Assembly (NCBI GenBank): GCA_003212035.1 | Contig: QCRA01000003.1 | Location: forward strand, 1 to 58,114 | Source of the DNA: Prochlorococcus sp. AG-459-D04 | GTDB taxonomy: Bacteria > Cyanobacteriota > Cyanobacteriia > PCC-6307 > Cyanobiaceae | DNA length: 58,114 nucleotides | Reading direction: 5' to 3' | Made by a program: the position numbers and the translations under genes | The notes under the pieces: generated by a model | What the model saw: only the letters and a program-made list of their open reading frames with translations | The model's database searches: none | Told to the model about the DNA's origin: nothing | Shown: positions 33,801 to 44,144 of the stretch, piece by piece | Position numbering within the stretch: position 1 is the stretch's first letter | Layout: each line of letters opens with the position of its first letter

Positions 33801-36383
33801 TTAATCAACAATTATCTCCCCATTAACCAGATAAATATTAATCTCGTCTTTATTAAGGTAATGATTATTTAATATATTATTTGAAATTTTTGTCTCAATT
33901 TGTTTTTGAATAATTCTTTTTAAAGGCCTTGCACCATAGGCATGATCGAAACTATTTTCGACAAGTTGGTTAATTGCCTCATCTGTAATTTTGAAGTTTA
34001 AGTTTTTTTTGTTAAGTCTTTTTTCTAAATGTTGAAGCTGGATTTTTGCAATTTCTTTTATATCATTTAATTCTAAATTATTAAAGATAACTATTTCATC
34101 AAGTCGATTTAAAAACTCAGGCTTGAAAAATTTTTTAATTTCATTATCTACAACTTTTTTAATTTCATTTGTATCTTCTTTTCTAACTGATAAATCATTT
34201 ATTGATTGACTTCCTAAATTACTTGTGAGAACAATTATTGAATTTTTAAAATTGATTGTACGACCTTGACCATCTGTAATAATTCCATCGTCAAGAACCT
34301 GTAAGAGAATATCTAAAATATCTTTGTGAGCTTTCTCTATTTCATCAAGAAGTATCAATGAATAAGGATTTTTGCGTACAGCTTCAGTTAGTTGACCTCC
34401 TGATTCGAAACCTAAATATCCAGGAGGCGCACCTATAATTTTGCTTACTGAATGCTTTTCCATATATTCAGACATATCCAGTCTTGTAATTGAAGAATTT
34501 GAATCGAATATAATTTTGGCTGTTACTTTACTTAGCTCTGTTTTCCCAACACCAGTTGGACCTAAAAAGAGGAAACTGGCTAATGGCTTGCTTGGATCAT
34601 TTAGACCAGTCCTTGATCTCTTAATAGAATCTGCCACAGCCCTACATGCACTATCTTGACCAATAATTTTTTCTTTAAGGATTGACTCGAGGCTCAAAAG
34701 TTTATCTTTTTCTGACTGGTTTAACTTCTGTACTGGAATTGAGGTCCACTTTGAGACAACTTCTGCAATATCATCAAAAGTTACCTCTTGTCTTAAAAGA
34801 CTTGTATCTTCATTTTTTTGAGAATTCACTAGGGAATCACTTTTTTCTTTCAATTTTTTTTGCAAAGAATTTAAAGTTCCAAATTCTAATTCTGCGGCTT
34901 TGTTGAGGTCAAAACTCCTTTTGGCTTGATCTATTTGTAATTGAACAGATTCAATTTCTTCTTTTATGGTGCTAATCTCACCAATTTCATCTTTTTCTTT
35001 TTTCCATTGAGCGCCTAATTCTGCCTGTTTATCTTTAAGGGATATAAGTTCATTATTAATTTTTTTTAATCTTTCTATAGAAAAATCATCTGTTTCTCTT
35101 TTTAAAGATAATTTTTCCATCTCAAACTGTAGAACTTTTCGATCGATTTCATCAATTTCTTCAGGTTTGGAAGTTATGACTATATTTAATCTTGAGGCTG
35201 CTTCATCGATTAGATCTATTGCTTTGTCAGGAAGAAATCTATCGTTAATATATCTTTCGCTAAGGGTTGCAGCAGCAACTAAAGCATTATCAGAAATTCT
35301 CACACTATGATGTACTTCATATCTTTCTCTCAATCCTCTTAAAATTGATACAGTATCATCAATTGAAGGAGCATCAACTTTTATTTTTTGAAATCTTCGT
35401 TCTAAAGCAGGATCTTTTTCTATATTTTGTTTATGTTCATTAATAGTTGTAGCACCAATACATCTAAGTTCTCCTCTTGCAAGCATTGGTTTTAATAGGT
35501 TGCTTGCATCTAAAGAACCTCCACTAGCGCCTGCACCAACTACCGTATGAATTTCATCAATAAAAAGGATAATCTTACCATCTGATTCTTTTACTTTCTT
35601 TAGAACATTTTTTATTCTTTCTTCAAATTCTCCACGATATTTTGCTCCAGCTATAAGCGAACCCATATCTAATGAAATTAGTTTCCTATCTTGTAGCGCA
35701 GAAGGTACATCGCCATTAATAATTCTTTGAGCTAACCCTTCTACAATGGCAGTTTTACCAACCCCAGGTTCTCCAATAAGAACTGGATTGTTTTTTGTTC
35801 TTCTACTCAATATTTGAATTGTTCTTCTAATCTCTTCATCCCTACCAATAACTGGGTCTAAAATCCTATCTCGTGCAGATTGAGTTAGATCAATACCATA
35901 TTTTTCCAAAGACTCATTAGAACTATTAAATTCAGTTTTTACTGCCGGATCTGACTTCATTTTCTTTATGATATCAAGAAATTCTGGAATACCTTTTTGA
36001 TTTAAAATGTGAAATCCATATTTATCATCATAAGTGAAACCGTAAATTAAGTGTTCTGTTGATATCACTACATCATTTAAAGTATTTTTAATATCATTCG
36101 CCCTCAAAAATATTTTGTGAAGAGTATCACCAATAAATAAATTAGCTTGTTTATTTTTCATTTTTGCCTTCGCATTTAATGAAGAACTTATTTCCCTTTC
36201 AAGGTCTTTTAAATTAACATTATTTTTTTTTAAGATCTTTTTTGTAAAGTTGTCCTCTTTTATAAAAGCTAATAATAAATTATCAGAGTCTACATTTTGT
36301 TGATGATTTTTATAAGCAATTTCTTTGGCAAGAATAAAACAGTTCCAAGCTGAATTTGAAAATTCGCTTGGAACTATTTTCAT
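33801..36383 (-). CDS. clpB: ATP-dependent chaperone ClpB
   Basis: ClpB is a hexameric disaggregase that pulls aggregated proteins through its pore together with DnaK. The 860 residues show the N domain (about 1-145), NBD1 with Walker A GEPGVGKT at 204-211 and an intact Walker B, a long coiled-coil middle domain (about 400-525) and NBD2 with GPTGVGKTE near 600 and LLDEIEKAH. The absence of a C-terminal ClpP-binding tripeptide loop in the NBD2 fits ClpB rather than ClpA/C. The N domain is diverged from E. coli ClpB. The start is ATG. Upstream is petE after 62 bases on the same strand. Confidence 0.95.
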   Translation of the reverse strand: MKIVPSEFSNSAWNCFILAKEIAYKNHQQNVDSDNLLLAFIKEDNFTKKILKKNNVNLKDLEREISSSLNAKAKMKNKQANLFIGDTLHKIFLRANDIKNTLNDVVISTEHLIYGFTYDDKYGFHILNQKGIPEFLDIIKKMKSDPAVKTEFNSSNESLEKYGIDLTQSARDRILDPVIGRDEEIRRTIQILSRRTKNNPVLIGEPGVGKTAIVEGLAQRIINGDVPSALQDRKLISLDMGSLIAGAKYRGEFEERIKNVLKKVKESDGKIILFIDEIHTVVGAGASGGSLDASNLLKPMLARGELRCIGATTINEHKQNIEKDPALERRFQKIKVDAPSIDDTVSILRGLRERYEVHHSVRISDNALVAAATLSERYINDRFLPDKAIDLIDEAASRLNIVITSKPEEIDEIDRKVLQFEMEKLSLKRETDDFSIERLKKINNELISLKDKQAELGAQWKKEKDEIGEISTIKEEIESVQLQIDQAKRSFDLNKAAELEFGTLNSLQKKLKEKSDSLVNSQKNEDTSLLRQEVTFDDIAEVVSKWTSIPVQKLNQSEKDKLLSLESILKEKIIGQDSACRAVADSIKRSRTGLNDPSKPLASFLFLGPTGVGKTELSKVTAKIIFDSNSSITRLDMSEYMEKHSVSKIIGAPPGYLGFESGGQLTEAVRKNPYSLILLDEIEKAHKDILDILLQVLDDGIITDGQGRTINFKNSIIVLTSNLGSQSINDLSVRKEDTNEIKKVVDNEIKKFFKPEFLNRLDEIVIFNNLELNDIKEIAKIQLQHLEKRLNKKNLNFKITDEAINQLVENSFDHAYGARPLKRIIQKQIETKISNNILNNHYLNKDEINIYLVNGEIIVD

Positions 36384-36445
36384 TAATCAAGATTTAGCTA
36401 TGACTGTAATTTTAATTAAAAAGAGTGTTTAGATATTTAAAAGAT

Positions 36446-36796
36446 TTATTCAACAATAACTTTACCTACCATCCCAGCGCCTCTGTGTGGCTCGCAATAG
36501 TAATCAAAAGTTCCAACGGTATCAAATGTTTCTTCCCAAGACTCTCCTGGAGCAAAAGCTAAGTCTGCATGACTTAATTCCTCATGCCCATCAAAAACAG
36601 CATTGTGAGGGGCAAGTTTATTATTGACGAATTTAACTGTATCACCAGCACTAATGGTTACTGTACTTGGTTCAAATGCAAGCATTCCAGCATCCGTTCC
36701 GAGTTTTACTTCAACAGTCTTAGCTGAAACTGACGAAATACCTAGTCCTAGAGTTAAAACTATTGCAAATAACCCTACAAAGAATGAACGTAACAT
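36446..36796 (-). CDS. petE: Plastocyanin
   Basis: Plastocyanin carries electrons from cytochrome b6f to photosystem I in the thylakoid lumen. The 116-residue precursor has a signal peptide with the hydrophobic core at 5-22 and a likely cleavage after SSVSA (residue 25). The copper ligands are all seen: H64 in LAPHN, and C101, H104 and M109 in [11 protein letters not shown]. Length and ligand order are normal. The start is ATG at 36794-36796. It may be transcribed with the dehydratase and hemE that precede it, or from a promoter in the 59-base gap; I cannot tell. Confidence 0.97.
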   Translation of the reverse strand: MLRSFFVGLFAIVLTLGLGISSVSAKTVEVKLGTDAGMLAFEPSTVTISAGDTVKFVNNKLAPHNAVFDGHEELSHADLAFAPGESWEETFDTVGTFDYYCEPHRGAGMVGKVIVE

Positions 36797-36855
36797 AATT
36801 AAAATTTGCTTATTTATATATATTACAAGGCTTAGGTAACCTAACTGCGAGAATT

Positions 36856-37839
36856 TTAATTGTTATTACAGCTTGGTAACTTTGATACCCTTAAAATATC
36901 ATTCAGTGACTTGGCATAACTTTTAAGTTTGAAAGTCTCAGGATTAGTGATGAGGACATGATTAAAGTCATATTTTTTGATACTGAAGCTATCCCAGGGA
37001 GTAGTTTGGATGGGGAGAATTCTTAATAATATTTTTAGAATTTTTTTTGTGAGCGGTATTGCAAAAAATCTCCTCATATTATGTCTTTTTAAAAGTGTAA
37101 TTATGGCATCATCAATTGAAATGAATTTCTGACCTAGCACAAATTTTCTAAAGCCTTTGTAATGCTCTTCTTTATGATTTTTAATTAGAAAGCCGCAAAT
37201 CTGGGCGATATCATTTGCGTGTATAAAATGAAATTTAGCATCTAGTTTTAAAAATCTTGCTAACCAAAGCCATTTCCCAATTTCTTTCAATCCACTAGTT
37301 AAATAACTCACAGGATATTTACTTTTTTTTCCAAGATTTCCTCCAAAAACCAAGGTAGGGAAAACAGCGAACGTTTTTTCTGCAAATGAGCTTTCTCTAA
37401 GTCTCTGGAAACATTCATACTTTGTTTGAATGTATTCGGTACCATAAATCAATGATTCCCTCATTAATTCTGTTTGGGTATCAAGAATACTAGCTGTTGA
37501 AAAATAAATAATCTTTTCTAACTTTTCAATATCAAGCATTTCAAGTAATTCTTCAAAAGCTTTAATATTTACTTCATATGTTCTTCTTGGATCTCCCCAA
37601 GCTGTAGCAGTATGTATTAGGTAATTAATTTGACTAATTTCTTTTTTATATCTATTTGATTCCCTGATATCGCAAACCATTAACTTGACTTTTTTATTTT
37701 CTTGAACAGAAATTGGCAACTTATTTTTGTCTCTTACCATGAGATAAAGCCTGAATTTTGTATTTTTTAAAAACCAATCAACTAAATATTGGCCAACACA
37801 TCCATTAGCGCCTGTGATTAATAAGTTTTTATATGCCAA
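36856..37839 (-). CDS. NAD-dependent epimerase/dehydratase-family protein
   Basis: A 327-residue extended short-chain dehydrogenase. Seen: the Rossmann motif [15 protein letters not shown] near 8-22, a VCDIRES segment, [11 protein letters not shown] near 72-82, and a YxxxK-type YIQTKYE near 135-141 (preceded by an FSTAS strand). It could be an epimerase, a dehydratase or an NADPH-dependent reductase; nothing in the C-terminal half settles it. The TTG at 37839 is the start. It lies eight bases downstream of hemE on the same strand. Confidence 0.87.
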   Translation of the reverse strand: MAYKNLLITGANGCVGQYLVDWFLKNTKFRLYLMVRDKNKLPISVQENKKVKLMVCDIRESNRYKKEISQINYLIHTATAWGDPRRTYEVNIKAFEELLEMLDIEKLEKIIYFSTASILDTQTELMRESLIYGTEYIQTKYECFQRLRESSFAEKTFAVFPTLVFGGNLGKKSKYPVSYLTSGLKEIGKWLWLARFLKLDAKFHFIHANDIAQICGFLIKNHKEEHYKGFRKFVLGQKFISIDDAIITLLKRHNMRRFFAIPLTKKILKILLRILPIQTTPWDSFSIKKYDFNHVLITNPETFKLKSYAKSLNDILRVSKLPSCNNN

Positions 37840-37847
37840 GGCTTTGA

Positions 37848-38888
37848 CTAGTAAGTGAGTTTTTTCCCATGCTCAAAAAATGTTTGAGCATTTTCTTCTG
37901 GAGTCCCAGGTAGAATCCCATGACCCAAATTAAGAATATATTTCCTGTCTTTAATTTTATTGAAAGTATTATCTATTCTTTCTTTTATTGATTCTTTGTT
38001 TCCGAATAAAATACCTGGGTCGACATTACCTTGAATTCCAATTCCCCTAGGGATTCTTTTACAAGCTTCTTCAATATCTACTGTCCAGTCTAATGAGATT
38101 ATATCTACTCCAGTTTTTGCCATTCTTTCTAGCACACCAGCACTTCCTGAAATGTAAAGAATTATTGGTGTTTCAGGGTATTCCGTTTTTACAATTTCAA
38201 CAACTTTTTTTTGATAAGGCCCAGCAAAGATATCGTAATCTTGTGGGCTTAGTTGGCCTGCCCATGAATCAAAAATTTGTACTACTTGCGCTCCAGATTT
38301 TATTTGATATTTAAGATATTCACCAATTGATTTTGCAAAATGATCAAGAAGTTTATGAAGTAAATCTGATTCATTAAAAGCCATTGATTTTATTAAAGAA
38401 TAATTTTTACTGCTTTTACCTTCAACTACATATGCAGCAAGAGTCCAAGGTGCGCCAACAAAACCTAAAACTGTTGCCTCATTATTCACATCTTTTTTTA
38501 GTGAAGTAAGAACTTGCCCAACAAAACTTAAACTCTCACTTGGATTTAATTCTTTTAAATTTTCTACCTGGTTAAGAGTTCTTATTGGGTCCTCAATAAT
38601 TGGACCTTTACTTTCTATTATTTCAAAATTTATGCCCATTCCTGGAAGAGGTGTGAGAATATCTGAAAAAAGGATCACACCATCCGGTTTGAAAGCATGA
38701 AAAGGCTGCATTGAAATCTCATATGATAGTTCCGGATTTTCAGACCTCTCTCTAAAGCTTGGGTAACGCTCCCTTAAATCTCTATAGATTTTCATATATC
38801 TTCCTGCTTGCCGCATCATCCATACTGGAGGCCTATTTACTTTTTTACCTAATGCGGCAGAAAGTAGTAGTGGTAAATCTTGACCCAT
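37848..38888 (-). CDS. hemE: Uroporphyrinogen decarboxylase
   Basis: HemE removes four carboxyl groups from uroporphyrinogen III to give coproporphyrinogen III, a shared step to heme and chlorophyll. The 346 residues show the N-terminal [16 protein letters not shown] motif near 22-37 (the family RQAGR), [14 protein letters not shown] near 73-86, the substrate aspartate in that FSDIL motif, and [12 protein letters not shown] near 143-154. The [16 protein letters not shown] segment near the C-terminus is family-typical. The start is ATG at 38886-38888. Its downstream partner is the epimerase/dehydratase gene. Confidence 0.97.
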   Translation of the reverse strand: MGQDLPLLLSAALGKKVNRPPVWMMRQAGRYMKIYRDLRERYPSFRERSENPELSYEISMQPFHAFKPDGVILFSDILTPLPGMGINFEIIESKGPIIEDPIRTLNQVENLKELNPSESLSFVGQVLTSLKKDVNNEATVLGFVGAPWTLAAYVVEGKSSKNYSLIKSMAFNESDLLHKLLDHFAKSIGEYLKYQIKSGAQVVQIFDSWAGQLSPQDYDIFAGPYQKKVVEIVKTEYPETPIILYISGSAGVLERMAKTGVDIISLDWTVDIEEACKRIPRGIGIQGNVDPGILFGNKESIKERIDNTFNKIKDRKYILNLGHGILPGTPEENAQTFFEHGKKLTY

Positions 38889-39005
38889 TTTTAAATTCGA
38901 TATTTTTTAAAAAAATTAAAATCCAACTTAAAAATCTTACAATGTAATGCAGAGCAAAAGCGTTATATGAACATTTATATGAAACACTAAGTTAAATGAG
39001 CCTTT

Positions 39006-41270
39006 TTATTTTTTTGATTGGTGTTTAAAGATACTTACGCTCAATGGGGGCAAAGCAAGTTCTAGAGCATTTTGATAATCATGAATATTGTAATTTATAG
39101 TTTCTTTACCCCCCATATTTCCTTTGTTACTGCCCCCGTATCTAGAGCCATCTGAATTAAATATTTCTTTATAAAATCCCTCCACGGGAACCCCTACTTT
39201 GTATGACCCATGAGTATTAGGTGTAAAGTTAGCAATAACGACAAGCCACTCATTGGTATCGTTTTCTCTTCTCATGAAACTTATAACCGAATTAGATTTG
39301 TCATTACAATCAATCCATTGGAATCCATAAGGATCAAAGTCATTTTTCCATAATGCAGGTTCATTTTTATAAAGAACGTTTAGGTCATCAATCAAGTTTC
39401 TAATACCTTTATGAGACTCAAATTCTAGTAACTCCCATTGCAGATCATCCCAAACATTCCACTCTTGTCTTTGCCCAAATTCCATTCCCATAAATATCGT
39501 TTTTTTACCAGGGTGGGTCCACATATAAGTTAGTAATGCTCGAGTATTTGCATATTTCTTCCAGTCATCGCCAGGCATTTTATGCAAAAGATGACTTTTC
39601 CCATGGACAACTTCATCATGACTAAGTGCAAGCATAAAGTTCTCTGTATAGTTATATGTAATTGAGAAAGTTACACTATTTTGATGGAATTGCCTAAACC
39701 AAGGATCTATTTCAAAATAATCAAGCATATCGTGCATCCATCCCATATTCCATTTCAAGTTAAACCCTAACCCTCCCATGTCAGTTGGTTTGGTTACCAT
39801 TGGCCAAGTTGTGGATTCTTCAGCGATAGAAAGTGCGCCTGGGAAATGTTGGAAGAGTACATGATTAGCCTGTTGAAGAAATTTAACGGCTTCTATATTT
39901 TCATTCCCACCATTTTCATTGGGTATCCATTCTCCGTCTGGACGTAGATAATCTCTGTAAAGCATTGAAGCTACAGCATCTACTCTTATGCCATCAATAT
40001 GAAACTCTTCAAACCAATAAACTAGATTGGCTACTAAGAAATTTCTTACTTCGTTTCTGCTGTAATTAAATATTAGTGTTCCCCATTCTTTGTGTTCGCC
40101 TATGCGTGAATCTCCATGTTCATAAAGATGACAACCATCAAAAAATGCTAAACCATGCTTATCTTTTGGGAAATGACCAGGCACCCAATCAAGAATCACG
40201 CCTATGCCCTCTTCATGACATTTATTTACAAACTCTTTAAATTCATTTGGAGTGCCAAATCTACTTGTTGGTGCATACCAGCCTGTAACTTGATATCCCC
40301 ATGAACCATCGAAAGGATGTTCAGATATTGGCATTAGTTCAATATGAGTGAATCCTCTCTCTTTTACGTAAGGGATGAGTTTTTCGGTTAATTCTGGATA
40401 AGTTAATAATCTTGTTCCAGGTTTTAAATCTGCTGCAGGCACTGGTTCTCTTGGTTCACCATTGTCCTCCAGATATTTATTATCGGTTGATTCATGAAGC
40501 CAACTCCCTAAATGCATTTCATAAACTGAAATTGGCTTGTTAATTTGGCTAGAAGCATCCCTATTCGCAATCCAAGAATTATCATTCCAATTAAAGTTTT
40601 TCAATTTTGAGACTATTGAACCATTTTGAGGTCTGATTTCATGAAGGAAACCATATGGATCAGCTTTCTCATAAATATGACCTTGTTGTGTTCTTATTTC
40701 GTATTTATATGTGTCGCCCTCTTGCATTATTGGCATGAATAGTTCCCAAATTCCCCCTAATCTTTTTTGCATTGGATGATGTCTTCCATCCCAAGAATTT
40801 ATATCTCCAATTATCGAGATTGATTTTGCATTTGGAGCCCAAATACAAAACATGACACCTTTTTGATTTTGTTCTTCAATAAGATGTGCTCCCATTTTTT
40901 CCCAAATATGATGATGATTGCCTTCTGCATAAAGATGCCTATCAACTTCTCCCATCCACTCTTCTCTATATGACCAAGGGTCGTGTTGTGTATGTGTGAT
41001 CCCACCTCGTGAAATATTTATTTCATAATCAGAATTTGGATTTTCAGGCAGTACTGCTTCAAAAAGCCATTTATGGTTTATGCTTTCCGACTTGTAGGTA
41101 TTATTTTTAAAATTTATTGTAACTTCGTCGGCTTCAGGCATCCATACCCTTATTATCCATCGTTCTTCATAAAAATGAGGACCTAATATTTTTAATGGAT
41201 TATCATTGCAACAATTTTCTAGGTTGATAGCTTCTGATTTAATCCAGTCTGCTTGAATTGTCTCGATCAT
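39006..41270 (-). CDS. glgB: 1,4-alpha-glucan branching enzyme
   Basis: GlgB makes alpha-1,6 branches in glycogen. The 754 residues have the N-terminal N1 and CBM48-type domains (to about 240), the GH13 barrel with [15 protein letters not shown], the nucleophile Asp near residue 430 (GIRVDAVAS), the acid Glu near 483 (SIAEES) and the transition-state Asp in [12 protein letters not shown], and a C-terminal beta domain. Length is usual for cyanobacterial GlgB. The start is ATG at 41268-41270. It is downstream of the CocE-like gene by 52 bases. Prochlorococcus uses glycogen as the night store of fixed carbon. Confidence 0.97.
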   Translation of the reverse strand: MIETIQADWIKSEAINLENCCNDNPLKILGPHFYEERWIIRVWMPEADEVTINFKNNTYKSESINHKWLFEAVLPENPNSDYEINISRGGITHTQHDPWSYREEWMGEVDRHLYAEGNHHHIWEKMGAHLIEEQNQKGVMFCIWAPNAKSISIIGDINSWDGRHHPMQKRLGGIWELFMPIMQEGDTYKYEIRTQQGHIYEKADPYGFLHEIRPQNGSIVSKLKNFNWNDNSWIANRDASSQINKPISVYEMHLGSWLHESTDNKYLEDNGEPREPVPAADLKPGTRLLTYPELTEKLIPYVKERGFTHIELMPISEHPFDGSWGYQVTGWYAPTSRFGTPNEFKEFVNKCHEEGIGVILDWVPGHFPKDKHGLAFFDGCHLYEHGDSRIGEHKEWGTLIFNYSRNEVRNFLVANLVYWFEEFHIDGIRVDAVASMLYRDYLRPDGEWIPNENGGNENIEAVKFLQQANHVLFQHFPGALSIAEESTTWPMVTKPTDMGGLGFNLKWNMGWMHDMLDYFEIDPWFRQFHQNSVTFSITYNYTENFMLALSHDEVVHGKSHLLHKMPGDDWKKYANTRALLTYMWTHPGKKTIFMGMEFGQRQEWNVWDDLQWELLEFESHKGIRNLIDDLNVLYKNEPALWKNDFDPYGFQWIDCNDKSNSVISFMRRENDTNEWLVVIANFTPNTHGSYKVGVPVEGFYKEIFNSDGSRYGGSNKGNMGGKETINYNIHDYQNALELALPPLSVSIFKHQSKK

Positions 41271-41322
41271 GACTGGTAGATATTAAGGATTAATATTATC
41301 AAATGATTAACCAAAAAAATAA

Positions 41323-42903
41323 TTATACATTAAAAAAAGGGCTCATTTTCATAAATGTTTTATTAAGGCTAAAGCTTAGAGTAATAATTCTATGATTTGC
41401 TGAAGGCGCTCCAACATTACCCTCCCCATATCCAGGATTAACTCCAATAGCTGGATAAGCTGCTGCAGATACAGATAAGCGAAGCTTGCTACCTTTAATC
41501 AAACAGATATTTGTTGGCTGCATTGTTATTTGATAAATGCATTCTTCACTTATTTTGGAGTTTTTAATCCTTAAGAAGCCAGTTGAAAATTGATTCACCT
41601 TCTCATTTCCTTCTTCAACTAGAGACAAAGCTAGGCAGATATCGAAATTAGGCTGATCACTTTTTACAGCGATTTCTAATGTGGGAACTCCTCTGAAATA
41701 TTGATCTTCTTTAAAATAATTAGTTTGAAAAACACCTACATCCAGACGTTTATCAATAATATTTCTATTAAAACTTCCTGGATTTGGACCTAAATGACCA
41801 CCTTCAGATGGAGTAGGTCTCCATGGGTCACTAACAATTGTGAACCATCCTGATCCTTTTGAATTTATAGTTAGACTTCCATCTTCAACCACTACATTTG
41901 CTGTGCCAGGGCTTTTGAGCCCAAAAGTAAATTCAGGGTGAAATTTATTATCTAATTCTTCCCATTTATTTAATGAAATATTCCATATTTTTTTCTCGTC
42001 TTTAAAATTCTTAGAATTAAATTTTTCTTCTGATTTTAAATGTTTATCGAAAAATTTTAATAAAGATTCCTGTGATCCCTCCCACCAATTTAGATGTGTC
42101 GCGTTCCCAATAATAATCTCTGGGCTTCCACCAGCTTCTTTAGATTTTTTATAAAGATCAAAGGCACCTTTTAAATGTGGATCCCAAAGTCCTCCAATTA
42201 TTAACATAGGTTGTTTAATCCATTTTGAAATTGGTTGAAATTCTTCAAATGGTTGATTATTATTTAAATTTTTAAGCCATTCCAAAACAAAGCTATTAGG
42301 ATCATATTTTTTTAGAATATCAATTCCTTCTCTTAAATAACTTTTATTTTCTAAGGCTAATCTTATCTTTTTCCATTCAAGCACTTTATTTTCTCTTTTC
42401 ATTTTTAGTGCTGCGATTTGAAGTCCCCATGCAATATTGTTATGCCACCAATATGCTCCTCCATCTGAGCACCAATGATCCTTAATATTTATCCCAGTCA
42501 TTGCTGGAGATAAACAATCGGGCGGCTTTGAATTTAATTCACCAGTTAATTGAGTAAATCCTTGATATGAAAAACCATATAAGCCAAGTTTTCCATTACA
42601 TTCTTTTAGAGACCTTACCCATTCATGTGTTTCTGAAGTATCGCTAGCTTCTTGAGAAAAACCTTTAAAAACGCCTTCAGAAGAACCCATACCTCTAACA
42701 TCTTGAATTATTACCAAAAACCCTTTGGAAGCCCACCATTCTGGGTGAGAATAGGTAACAGTTGAAGCTATTTCCCTGCCATATGGTTGTCTCATCAATA
42801 ATGCAGGCCATGGTCCATTACTTTTAGGTAACCAAATCCTTGATATAAGTCTTACTCCATCTCTAAGTACTAGAGACTTGTCAAACCATCTTGAACCAGA
42901 CAT
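41323..42903 (-). CDS. CocE/NonD (S15)-family hydrolase
   Basis: This 526-residue alpha/beta hydrolase belongs to the X-Pro dipeptidyl-peptidase/cocaine esterase family. The catalytic triad appears intact: S112 in LYGFSYQGF, D241 in GGLWDPHL and H270 in GNATHLNWW. The C-terminal third (about 345-526) is the jelly-roll domain of the family, including the segment beginning FNRNIIDKRLDVGVFQ. No signal peptide is seen, so it is probably cytoplasmic. The natural substrate, ester or peptide, is unknown. The start is ATG at 42901-42903. It follows a small secreted protein gene by eight bases. Confidence 0.9.
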   Translation of the reverse strand: MSGSRWFDKSLVLRDGVRLISRIWLPKSNGPWPALLMRQPYGREIASTVTYSHPEWWASKGFLVIIQDVRGMGSSEGVFKGFSQEASDTSETHEWVRSLKECNGKLGLYGFSYQGFTQLTGELNSKPPDCLSPAMTGINIKDHWCSDGGAYWWHNNIAWGLQIAALKMKRENKVLEWKKIRLALENKSYLREGIDILKKYDPNSFVLEWLKNLNNNQPFEEFQPISKWIKQPMLIIGGLWDPHLKGAFDLYKKSKEAGGSPEIIIGNATHLNWWEGSQESLLKFFDKHLKSEEKFNSKNFKDEKKIWNISLNKWEELDNKFHPEFTFGLKSPGTANVVVEDGSLTINSKGSGWFTIVSDPWRPTPSEGGHLGPNPGSFNRNIIDKRLDVGVFQTNYFKEDQYFRGVPTLEIAVKSDQPNFDICLALSLVEEGNEKVNQFSTGFLRIKNSKISEECIYQITMQPTNICLIKGSKLRLSVSAAAYPAIGVNPGYGEGNVGAPSANHRIITLSFSLNKTFMKMSPFFNV

Positions 42904-42910
42904 TTAGGCT

Positions 42911-43177
42911 TTAAATAATGTCTGGGCAGTGCAGCCCAATCACGTAAATTGAAAAGATCTCTGCATTAACAGGAGTTAACTTTTTTTTGTTTGATACATA
43001 CTCTATAGCTTTATCTGAACTAGCTGAAATACCTTTTGAATTAAACTCTCTAAACTTATTACATAAATTCTTTGCTTCGTTTGGATTCTTTTTTACACTT
43101 TCTAATAAGTTAGATTGACTAAAAACAGGGTATAAAGAGTTAGAAAACAAAAATAACAAAAATAATAATGGTTTCAT
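42911..43177 (-). CDS. Small secreted protein of unknown function
   Basis: An 88-residue protein with a hydrophobic N-terminal segment (about 3-15, LLFLLFLF) followed by a SQS-type junction near residue 22, which looks like an export signal. The mature part is helical and polar with two cysteines (C39 and C84) that could form a disulfide after export. I do not recognise a family. The start is ATG. It is tightly linked to the CocE-like gene downstream (eight bases), so the two are probably one unit; whether the products work together is unknown. Confidence 0.7.
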   Translation of the reverse strand: MKPLLFLLFLFSNSLYPVFSQSNLLESVKKNPNEAKNLCNKFREFNSKGISASSDKAIEYVSNKKKLTPVNAEIFSIYVIGLHCPDII

Positions 43178-43229
43178 TATGGCTAACTTTTTTTAAATTC
43201 TACATTAAAAAAAATTTTTAACCAAGATT

Positions 43230-43637
43230 TCAAATAGATTTGTTGATTTGACAAGCTTTTTTAATCCATTCTTTTAAAAGACTAAAACTTGTATCGGTCT
43301 CATTTTTTACTCTAAGAATTCTTTCTAATCTACCAATTTTGCGTTCTAATTCGTAAGGAGTAGATAGTGATAATGATTTAATAGAAGATATACCGCAATG
43401 TAAAAGTAGATATGCTTGCGGTGGAGAAATTCCAATTTCTTTCTTAAAAATAGCAATAGCTCTAATTTTTTTTAGATTATTAAATGTACATAGTGAAGAT
43501 TTTCTTTGAATCTCATTTATATCTTGGTCCGAAAGATTACTTAATTTTTCAAAGTCAGTTAGATTATTTTGAATAAAAAAAGACTTCTCATGTCTAAAAT
43601 TAGTTGGCAAAAAATCTAAAAAGGTTTTTCTTTCCAT
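43230..43637 (-). CDS. DUF4332-like helix-hairpin-helix protein
   Basis: A 135-residue, all-helical protein. The TDFEKLSNLSDQDINEIQRKSSL part (about 27-49) and the QAYLLLHCGISSIKSLSLSTPYELERKIGRLERI part (about 74-108) resemble the helix-hairpin-helix repeats of the DUF4332 family, which I assign from pattern recognition only. It could bind DNA or protein but no catalytic residues are apparent. The start is ATG at 43635-43637. It lies between a Ycf51-like gene and the small secreted protein, all on the minus strand. Confidence 0.65.
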   Translation of the reverse strand: MERKTFLDFLPTNFRHEKSFFIQNNLTDFEKLSNLSDQDINEIQRKSSLCTFNNLKKIRAIAIFKKEIGISPPQAYLLLHCGISSIKSLSLSTPYELERKIGRLERILRVKNETDTSFSLLKEWIKKACQINKSI

Positions 43638-43648
43638 TAATTTGCATA

Positions 43649-44092
43649 CTAATTCATTTTGACATTTTTTTGAACTTCACCTATAACCACTGGTTTACTT
43701 ACACCATCTGAAATTTTTTCAAGTTTTCTGATCTTTATTTTTACATTCGCACCAGATCTGCTACCTTTCCTTAAGTTTTCTGATAATTGTTCTAAAGTTG
43801 GTTCAATAGATTCTTCTGGAAAGTCATCATCTGCTTTAGCAATAATCAAATCAAACCCATTGTCATAAACAATTGGAATATATTTTGAACCTTCTATTAC
43901 AACCTTTTCGGTGTAACTTTGTATAAATGCCCAACTACTTAAAGAAAGCAATAATGAAAAAATAGTTGCTCCAATTATTCGAAATTTAAAACCAAAATTA
44001 AATATAAAAGCTGCTATTGTGCAAATGAAAAGAAATATTCCAAGGAATCCAAAAAATTTGGGTGTGTTCGCTAATAGTTCAAAAAAAGACAT
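43649..44092 (-). CDS. Ycf51-like (DUF2518) membrane protein
   Basis: A 147-residue protein with two hydrophobic helices at about 12-33 and 36-58, followed by an extended hydrophilic domain with IPIVYDNGFDLIIAKADDDFPEE and LEQLSENLRKGSRSGANVKIKIRKLE. This pattern is like Ycf51/DUF2518, a family conserved in cyanobacteria and some plastids with no settled function. The start is ATG. It is divergent from the TamB-like gene (52 bases between). It may be cotranscribed with the two small genes downstream. Confidence 0.75.
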   Translation of the reverse strand: MSFFELLANTPKFFGFLGIFLFICTIAAFIFNFGFKFRIIGATIFSLLLSLSSWAFIQSYTEKVVIEGSKYIPIVYDNGFDLIIAKADDDFPEESIEPTLEQLSENLRKGSRSGANVKIKIRKLEKISDGVSKPVVIGEVQKNVKMN

Positions 44093-44144
44093 TTAGTGGC
44101 TTTGACCTGATTAATTTCTTATATTTTGTAAGCCTACTCTATTT

